NCBI GenBank assembly: GCA_023252195.1
Contig: JAHEXI010000003.1
Coordinates: 1 to 64,000, forward strand
Direction: 5' to 3'
DNA length: 64,000 nucleotides
Source: Pseudonocardiales bacterium
Lineage (GTDB): Bacteria; Actinomycetota; Actinomycetes; Mycobacteriales; Pseudonocardiaceae
The translations under genes were made by a program, and so were the position numbers. Below, in pieces: positions 57,579 through 64,000 of the stretch. The notes beneath the pieces are model-generated. The model was not told the origin of the DNA, did no database searches, and saw only the letters and a program-made list of their open reading frames with translations. The stretch's first letter is position 1; each line of letters opens with the position of its first letter.

Positions 57579-58421
57579 ATGATTTCCGGCATGGCAGGGC
57601 CTACAGTCCGGCGACTCCAACTCGGCACCGAACTGGAGCGACTACGAGTAGCCGCACACGTCAGCCGACCGGACGCAGCCGCCGCCATCGGCTGCTCAGA
57701 GCAGCGGATAGGCCACATCGAAACCGGGCGCAACGCACCCACCAAATCCGACCTGATCGTGCTGGTGGAACGCCTCTACGGAGCCGACACGGCGACCCTC
57801 GCCACGCTCGAAGAGCTGCGGGAGGAAGCCAGCAAACGGGGCTGGTGGTCCACCTACGGACTACCCAAGTGGCTCGCCGGTTACGTCGGCCTGGAAACCG
57901 ACGCGGTGTCGCTGCGCTGCCTGGACATCGAGATCATCCCCGGTTTGCTGCAAACCGAGCAGTACATGCGCCGGCTCTACGCCCTCAACGACCCGCCACC
58001 CGCGAACGAAACTGACCGACTCGTCAGCGCGCGACTGCAACGCCAAGACCGGCTTACCGGACCGGACGCACTTCGGCTAAGCGCCGTCGTGTCCCAGGGC
58101 GCGTTGGAGAGATGCGCGCGGGATGGGGCCGTGGCGAGCGCTCAACTGGCGCAGCTAGCCGAACGTGCGAAGTGGCCGAACGTCGAGCTCAGGGTGCTGC
58201 CCTTCGATCTTGGGTTGCATGTCGGCACTGGGCCGTTCAGCCTGCTTGCCTTCCCTGACCATCTGCTGCCTGACGCGGCCTACCAGGAGTACGCCGTGGG
58301 CGGCCACATCATCGACGACCCATCAGTGGTCGCTCGGCTAGCTACGCTATTTGACGAGCTGCGCAGCCAGTCCCTCGATGCAGACGAGAGCCTGACCATG
58401 ATCGCGCAGCTCGCCAGATAA
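57579..58421 (+). CDS. XRE-type HTH with DUF5753 (Scr1 family)
   Basis: LGTELERLRVAAHVSRPDAAAAIGCSEQRIGHIETGRNAPTKSDL; YVGLETDAVSLRCLDIEIIPGLLQTEQYMRRL. Confidence 0.92.
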   Translation: MISGMAGPTVRRLQLGTELERLRVAAHVSRPDAAAAIGCSEQRIGHIETGRNAPTKSDLIVLVERLYGADTATLATLEELREEASKRGWWSTYGLPKWLAGYVGLETDAVSLRCLDIEIIPGLLQTEQYMRRLYALNDPPPANETDRLVSARLQRQDRLTGPDALRLSAVVSQGALERCARDGAVASAQLAQLAERAKWPNVELRVLPFDLGLHVGTGPFSLLAFPDHLLPDAAYQEYAVGGHIIDDPSVVARLATLFDELRSQSLDADESLTMIAQLAR

Positions 58422-58456
58422 CACAGATGCGACTAACCCCGCGAGGAGGGGCATCG

Positions 58457-58657
58457 ATGACAGATGACCTGACTCCCGCTACATGGCGGAAGTCTAGCTT
58501 CAGCAACAACACCGGCGCATGCGTTGAGGTCGCCGACCTACCCGCCGGTGGCCGTGGCGTCCGAGACTCCAAGGACCCGGGCGGCCCGGCGCTGTGGTTC
58601 ACCGGGCCCGAGTGGGCCGCGTTCACCGCCGGTGTCCGATCCGGCGAGTTCGACTAA
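58457..58657 (+). CDS. DUF397 protein
   Basis: TWRKSSFSNNTGACVEVADLPAGGRGVRDSKDPGGPALWFTGPEWAAFTAGVRSGEFD. Confidence 0.95.
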   Translation: MTDDLTPATWRKSSFSNNTGACVEVADLPAGGRGVRDSKDPGGPALWFTGPEWAAFTAGVRSGEFD

Positions 58658-58673
58658 CTGACTCAGCGAACAC

Positions 58674-58726
58674 CGGAACGGCCCCGCCAGGCACTGCACC
58701 TTGTGCACCCTGGCGGGGCCGTTCCG
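58674..58726. terminator. Terminator hairpin after DUF397 gene
   Basis: CGGAACGGCCCCGCCAGG / CCTGGCGGGGCCGTTCCG perfect 18-bp stem. Confidence 0.8.
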
Positions 58727-59031
58727 TGCCGCCGCAGAGAACACTGCCACGGTCACAACGGCGTGGCGGCGTTGCTCGAAGCGATCTTGACCGACCAGCC
58801 GACGCTGGACGGGGCGAACTGCGCCGGACGTCACCCCGCGTTCGACCCGACAGAGGGGTAACGGCCACCTGGTCGAACGCCAGGAGCAGATCCGGGTAGC
58901 GAACGCTGCGCAGACGTGCGTCGGATGCCCCGCCCGGTCGCGTTGCCCGTGCCCACGGTCACCGACTCGACTACCGCCCTGGTGGTGAGCATGCGACGAC
59001 GGTCCGCATCACACCCGGCGTTGGAGATGGC

Positions 59032-59088
59032 GGGGTCTACCCCCCACTACCGTGCTGGTCAGGGGCCATTACCTGGGGGGTCTAGGGG
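59032..59088 (-). repeat. GTAG/CCCC repeat family, partial copy C
   Basis: Reverse complement CCCCTAGACCCCCCAGGTAATGGCCCCTGACCAGCACGGTAGTGGGGGGTAGACCCC aligns to right part of copies A/B. Confidence 0.85.
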
Positions 59089-59355
59089 ACGAGTATTGGT
59101 GTCCCGTCCCGGGCTCGGGTGTCGTGGGCGTGGCTTGTGTTCGGGGGTTGGGACGGCTGGGACACCCCCTCCGCACCCCGTCTCGGCCTCGCTTCGGTGA
59201 ACCATTCCGCTGGTCAGCAGTCATTCGAACCCGTCCCACCGCAGGTGTGCCGCACGAGATCTGGCAGGACATGTGGGACGGTCTCGCGGGCCACTCCGGC
59301 GTGATCGCCGAGTCCGTGGGGAGATGTCCTCTTACGAGTGAACGCGGCATCAAGA
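59085..59355 (+). repeat. Long inverted repeat, arm 2
   Basis: See 48790-49065; adjacent to GTAG/CCCC copy C. Confidence 0.85.
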
Positions 59356-59509
59356 CCGTGACTCTCCGGCCGTCGACTCGTTATTGCACCTTGCCCGTTC
59401 AATGCTTGTGACTCGAAGGAGGTTGCCCCTGCCACCCCGGCCATAACCAGCCCGCCCAGCACCCCGACTGGGGGTAAGCACGACCACACCCCGGTGAGCA
59501 CCGCACGCC

Positions 59510-60065
59510 TGGATGAGCGCGCTTATCACCTGGCCCGGGTGTGCGCCCGCTTTCCCCGCACGATCAGCGCCCAGGGCGCGCAACGGCTCGCGCGGCTGTT
59601 GCGCCCAGCGTCGCACGAGTCACTGTAACGGAGGTTTCGGCCTTGTTTTGTGACGGGTGTGACGGGTTTCGCGCTAACCCGTCACACCCGTCACACTAGG
59701 AGTTTCAGCAGTTCAGAGCCCGTATGGACCCGTCACAGACCACGGCGGTACCCGTCACAACGGTGTGACGGGTACCGCCGTGTTGTGACGGTGCTGCGAC
59801 GGGTTGACCACGGGGTTGTGACGGGGCCCCAGATCCGGCGCGCCGGGATGATCGCGCTTATCACCTGGCCCGGGTGTGCGCCCGCTTTCCCCGCGCGATC
59901 AGCACCCAAGGCGCCCACCGGCTCGCGCGCCTGCTCCGCGTGAGCACCAAGTAGTCACCGTAACCGCCGTTTCGACCCGGTTTGTGACGGGTGTGACGGG
60001 TTGCGCCCCCGACCCGTCACACCACACGTTTCCCCAGTTCCCCGCACCATTCAACCCGTCACAGC
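59510..60065 (+). repeat. Two direct copies of a ~200-bp unit
   Basis: CGCGCTTATCACCTGGCCCGGGTGTGCGCCCGCTTTCCCCGC at about 59518 and 59852, each followed by GTCACYGTAACSG and paired TGTGACGGGTGTGACGGGTT. Confidence 0.85.
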
Positions 60066-60096
60066 ACACCGCCCTTTTGCGGGGTTGTGACGGGGT
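59649..60096. repeat. Iteron-like array of TGTGACGGG/CCCGTCACA, about 15 copies
   Basis: Read directly; includes perfect inverted repeats TGTGACGGGTGTGACGGGT...ACCCGTCACACCCGTCACA and CACGGCGGTACCCGTCACA-ACGG-TGTGACGGGTACCGCCGTG. Confidence 0.92.
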
Positions 60097-60131
60097 GCGG
60101 GATGGCTGTGACCAGGGCCGGTGCACACCCA

Positions 60132-61606
60132 TCACAGGGGGTTGGGTTCGATGTCGATGCGGCTGTAGTCAAACGTGCCGGACTTGCCCCGGTGCTCGTC
60201 GATGATCACGGCGGCGAACAGAAACCGCAGCACCGCATTGAGCCGTTGCCACTCGCCCTGGGCGGCGAGTTGGTCCCAGCAGGCCCGCGCGTGCGGGCCG
60301 ACCAAGCCGGCCAGGACCTCGACGGTGGGGCGCACGATGGTCTTGCGGTGCAGGGTGGTGATCCGGTCCTCGACGGTCTTGCGCATCGCCCGGTACTCCC
60401 GAGTAGACAGCTCCCGCTGCGTCCACATGTCCTTCAGCTCGGCCAGTTCGTGCTCATCAGCGGCGATCGCGGCCTCATCCTGCGCAGACAGCGCCGTCGC
60501 CGCACTCGGGGCACCGGTCACATCGAGATGGGTCAGCAACTGAACGGCCGCGTCGGTGACGAACGCCTCGAGCATCGTGGCATGAATGCGCCGGGTACAC
60601 CGCGTCGGACCGAGCTCGTTGCGACGAGTACACAAATACGAGGGCGCCCTGCCCCGGGATCCGGACATGTGCGTGCCGCACTTCTTACACACCACCAACC
60701 CACGCAACACATAAAACCGCGACGACCGATACGCATGCGCCGACGCCCGGTAAGCAGACCGGTCCTGAACTTCCGCCCAGGTGCCCCGGTCGATGATCGC
60801 CGGCCAGTCCCCCTCACCGAAGACCTCGCCCCGAAACACCCGGATTCCGGTCACATGCCGCGACCGCAACATCCGACGCACCGACCCGGGATGCCACAGA
60901 CCCCCACCCGCCGCAAGCTGTCCCCGCGCGTTCAACGCCTCCGCGATCTCACGCGGTGTCGCACCGTCGAGATACCGCGCGAACATCTCCCGAAGGACCA
61001 GGACCTCCGCCTCGATGACGGTCCGCGCGTCGGCGGCGTAGCCGTACGGGCGTCGCGCGCTGGTGTGCGGGCGCCCATCTCGGGCCCGGTCCTCCAACGC
61101 ATCACGCAACCGCCGCGAGGTGTCATCTGAGGAACGGCACGCGTGGGCCACCTCGATCCGCAGAAAAAACCGATCATCCGGATCCGACAGGTCCCGACGA
61201 TTCGCCTGCCCATGCAACGTGATGTCCTGCTCATCCGACAGCGTCAGGAGTTCCTCCAGATCCCGGGGTTGGCGCATCAACCGATCCGGGTGATACACAA
61301 TCACATGCCCCACCCCACCGGCCCGGATCACGGACAGCAACGCATCCCAGCCGGACGCCTCCGGCGCCGCTGCCACGCCGAACGATTGTTATCCACAAAC
61401 ACACACCCCGGCGCGATAACCAAACCCAGCCGGTCGGCCACCTGGCGGCACAACCGCTCTTGGCGATCCACTCCCGTCTGATCCTCATCCCGCGCACTCG
61501 ACACCCGGCAATACACCGCCGCCGGTTGACCCACCCACCCCGACACCCCACTAACCTGCACACCCCGGCGAGCCACACCCTGTCTACGACGCTCCACACC
61601 ATCCAT
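60132..61606 (-). pseudogene. Large serine recombinase with 1-nt frameshift near 61352
   Basis: AAVYCRVSSARDEDQTGVDRQERLCRQVADRLGLVIAPGCVFVDNNRSAWQ then in another frame GWDALLSVIRAGGVGHVIVYHPDRLMRQPRDLEELL...zinc ribbon VCKKCGTHMSGSRGRAPSYLCTRRNELGPTRCTRRI. Confidence 0.92.
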
Positions 61607-61634
61607 GACACGTAGTGTACGAACAACCAATGGG

Positions 61635-62093
61635 CTCGGTGATCACCCGGACCTGCGCCGGACCGATCTGCCCGGCGGCCAGCGCCGCGGCGGTGTTCGG
61701 CAGCAACGGGGCGAGGACTTCACCGGTCAGCGCACGGCGCGACGCGAGTTGGGTAGCGTGCGCGACTCGGGCGCCGGCCTCAGTCGGTGAGAGCTGCAAC
61801 ATCCCGGCCAACAGCTGTTTGGTGTTCCGAAACCCGGCGGTGACCGCGACGTTGCGGGACTCCAACTCCGCGACCGCATCGAGCATCACCGAATACATCA
61901 TCCGCGGCACCGATTCGATATCGCGGACGTTCTCCTGTAATCCCGCGTCGTCGCAGTCGACGATGGAGTGACGCCACTGGGCGAGGCAGGCGACCATGGC
62001 CTGCCTCGGGTTCAGCTGCGTCTCTATCACGTCACCATTGTCGCACCCACCCCTGACAACCTCAGGGCTCGCGACCCCTGCCGGCATCAACAT
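61635..62093 (-). pseudogene. DUF222/HNH (REP13E12-like) gene, 5' half
   Basis: MMYSVMLDAVAELESRNVAVTAGFRNTKQLLAGMLQLSPTEAGARVAHATQLASRRALTGEVLAPLLPNTAAALAAGQIGPAQVRVITE, ending at the att junction. Confidence 0.92.
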
Positions 62094-62259
62094 TCCAGTG
62101 ATGCGACGATCGGTCGAAACGTAGACTGACGGTGTGGCCTATTTGTCGCTGCTTACACTGCTCGGTGGGAAGAATTCGGGAAACAAAACCTGAAGCTGCG
62201 TGGTTCCCTTCAGGAGCGCAGTTTACGCTCCTGGTAGGACGTACGAGGAGGTCTCCGGC

Positions 62260-63831
62260 GTGGTCGACTACGACGTGGTGGTGGTCGGATCCGGGTTCGG
62301 GGGCAGCGTCGCGGCGCTGCGGCTGACCGAGAAGGGCTACCGGGTCGGTGTGCTCGAAGCGGGGCGGCGCTTCGCTGACGACGAGCTGGCCAGCACGTCC
62401 TGGCAGCTGCGCAAGTTCCTCTGGGCGCCGGCGCTGGGTTGCTACGGCATCCAGCGCATCCACCTGCTGCGTGACCTCGTGGTGCTGGCCGGCGCCGGCG
62501 TCGGCGGCGGATCGCTGAACTACGCCAACACCCTCTACCGGCCACCGGACCCCTTCTTCGACGACCCGCAATGGGCGCACCTCGCCGACTGGCGCGTCGA
62601 GCTCGACCCCCACTACGACGAGGCAGAGCGGATGCTCGGGGTTACCACCTACGCCGGCCACACCGCTGCCGACGAGGTGATGGTGCAGGTCGCGCGGGAT
62701 ATGGGGGTTTCCGAGAGTTACCATCCGACGCCCGTCGGGGTGTTCTTCGGACCGCCGGGCGACGAGGTCGACGATCCCTACTTCGGCGGCGCCGGCCCCA
62801 GGCGGACCGGCTGCACCGAATGCGGTTGCTGTATGACCGGATGCCGGGTCGGCGCCAAGAACACGCTGGTGAAGAACTATCTCTACTTTGCGGAGCAGTC
62901 CGGGGCGACGGTGCACCCGATGACCACGGTGACCGCGGTGCGCCCGCAACCGGACGGGACCTGGCTGGTCGACACAGTGCGTACCGGCAAACTGCATATC
63001 GGGCCAGTGGGGCGCCGGACGATCCGGGCGAATCAGGTGGTGCTCGCCGCCGGCACCTGGGGCACCCAGCAGTTGCTGCACCGGATGCGCGACCAGCACG
63101 TGCTGCCCCGGCTCTCGCCCCGGCTGGGGCAGCTGACTCGGTCGAACTCCGAGGCGGTCGTCGGCGCCAGCCGAGCCACTGTGGACCCGGTGCGCGACTT
63201 CACCCGCGGGGTGGCCATCACCTCCTCCTTCCATCCCGACGAGCACACCCATATCGAGCCGGTCCGCTACGGGCGAGGCAGCAACGCGATGGCGCTGCTG
63301 CAAACCTTGGCTACCGACGGCGCGTCGGACACGCCACGATGGAAGCAGTTCCTGCGCTTCGCCAGCCGGCACCCCGCCCGGACGGCGCGGCTGCTGTTGG
63401 TACGACGCTGGAGTGAACGGTCGGTGATCCTGCTGGTGATGCAGAGCTTGGACAACTCGCTGACCACCTACCGCCGCCGCGGCCGGCTGACCTCGCGACC
63501 CGGTCACGGCGAGCCCAACCCCACTTTCATTCCCGCCGCTTACCAGGCCAGCCAGCTCGCCGCCCAGCACATCGGCGGGACCGCGGGCAGCACCTGGGGC
63601 GAGCTGTTCGGGGTCCCGTTGACGGCGCATTTCCTCGGTGGTTGCCCGATGGGCGCAACCGCCGCCGACGGCGTCATCGACGCCCACCACCGGGTGCACG
63701 GCTACCCGGGCCTATTCGTGGTGGATGGCTCGGCGGTGAGCGCGAACCTCGGCGTGAACCCCGCGCTGACCATCACCGCGCTCGCTGAGAGGGCCTTCGG
63801 CCTGTGGCCGAAGGCTCGTGAGTGCCATTAA
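62260..63831 (+). CDS. choD: GMC-type oxidoreductase, cholesterol oxidase-like
   Basis: [78 protein letters not shown]; position between guaB3 and guaA as in mycobacteria. Confidence 0.9.
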   Translation: MVDYDVVVVGSGFGGSVAALRLTEKGYRVGVLEAGRRFADDELASTSWQLRKFLWAPALGCYGIQRIHLLRDLVVLAGAGVGGGSLNYANTLYRPPDPFFDDPQWAHLADWRVELDPHYDEAERMLGVTTYAGHTAADEVMVQVARDMGVSESYHPTPVGVFFGPPGDEVDDPYFGGAGPRRTGCTECGCCMTGCRVGAKNTLVKNYLYFAEQSGATVHPMTTVTAVRPQPDGTWLVDTVRTGKLHIGPVGRRTIRANQVVLAAGTWGTQQLLHRMRDQHVLPRLSPRLGQLTRSNSEAVVGASRATVDPVRDFTRGVAITSSFHPDEHTHIEPVRYGRGSNAMALLQTLATDGASDTPRWKQFLRFASRHPARTARLLLVRRWSERSVILLVMQSLDNSLTTYRRRGRLTSRPGHGEPNPTFIPAAYQASQLAAQHIGGTAGSTWGELFGVPLTAHFLGGCPMGATAADGVIDAHHRVHGYPGLFVVDGSAVSANLGVNPALTITALAERAFGLWPKARECH

Positions 63832-63860
63832 GTGCTATAACACTGTTTCCCACTCACGAC
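63815..63860. repeat. 46-bp palindromic dispersed repeat, copy 2 (inverted)
   Basis: CTCGTGAGTGCCATTAAGTGCTATAACACTGTTTCCCACTCACGAC; reverse complement matches copy 1 at 41 of 46 positions. Confidence 0.9.
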
Positions 63861-64000
63861 CGGTTCTGGTCGTCGACTTCGGGGCGCAGTACGCGCAGCT
63901 GATCGCTCGTCGGGTCCGTGAGGCGCAGGTGTACTCCGAGGTGGTGTCGCACACCACGTCGGTGAGCGAGATCCTGGCTCGCCAGCCTGCGGCCATTGTC
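63818..64000 (+). CDS. guaA: GMP synthase, N-terminus, cut by window end
   Basis: [48 protein letters not shown] class I glutamine amidotransferase start. Confidence 0.95.
   Translation, partial: MSAIKCYNTVSHSRPVLVVDFGAQYAQLIARRVREAQVYSEVVSHTTSVSEILARQPAAIV

Larger units (their letters stand above)
48714..61637. mobile_element. ~12.9-kb serine-recombinase integrative element inserted in a DUF222/HNH gene
   Basis: Both halves of one DUF222/HNH gene flank the region; joining at shared GAG (61635-61637 and 48714-48716) gives in-frame RVITE+TIGAIPATVSTTDRE; recombinase start lies ~30 nt from one junction. Confidence 0.88.

Noticed and set aside
59649-60096. Possible CRISPR array
   Set aside because: The TGTGACGGG repeats are only ~9-10 bp, occur in both orientations with irregular spacing, and no cas genes are nearby.
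62062-63699. 545-aa minus-strand ORF opposite the GMC oxidoreductase
   Set aside because: Antisense shadow; the plus-strand protein has clear FAD and GMC motifs.

Overview
High-GC actinobacterial chromosome segment, probably Pseudonocardiales (inferred from gene content). The backbone follows the mycobacterial ESX-4 to guaA order: eccE/eccB/mycP/eccD/eccC/two WXG100 genes, rplM-rpsI-glmM-glmS-nnr-alr, tsaE-tsaB-rimI-tsaD, groES-groEL1, sigD-rsdA-DUF5319-guaB-guaB3, choD-like GMC oxidoreductase, guaA (cut by the window end). A phenylalanine/tyrosine catabolic cluster (hppD-hmgA-fahA, asnC, phenylalanine hydroxylase) lies between tsaD and groES. The main discovery is a ~12.9-kb integrated element (about 48714-61637) that splits a DUF222/HNH (REP13E12-like) gene. 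Joining the two gene halves at a shared GAG restores one reading frame. The element carries a frameshifted large serine recombinase next to one att site, an MFS transporter with a HTH/substrate-binding regulator, a Scr1-type HTH-DUF5753/DUF397 pair, a small secreted protein, and IS21 and Tn3 remnants. Its non-coding islands hold several families of apparently undescribed repeats, including a ~15-copy TGTGACGGG array. The ESX locus looks decayed (eccB truncated, eccC frameshifted). Several palindromic dispersed repeats occur between housekeeping genes. All calls come from reading the sequence and supplied ORFs; no database searches were run.
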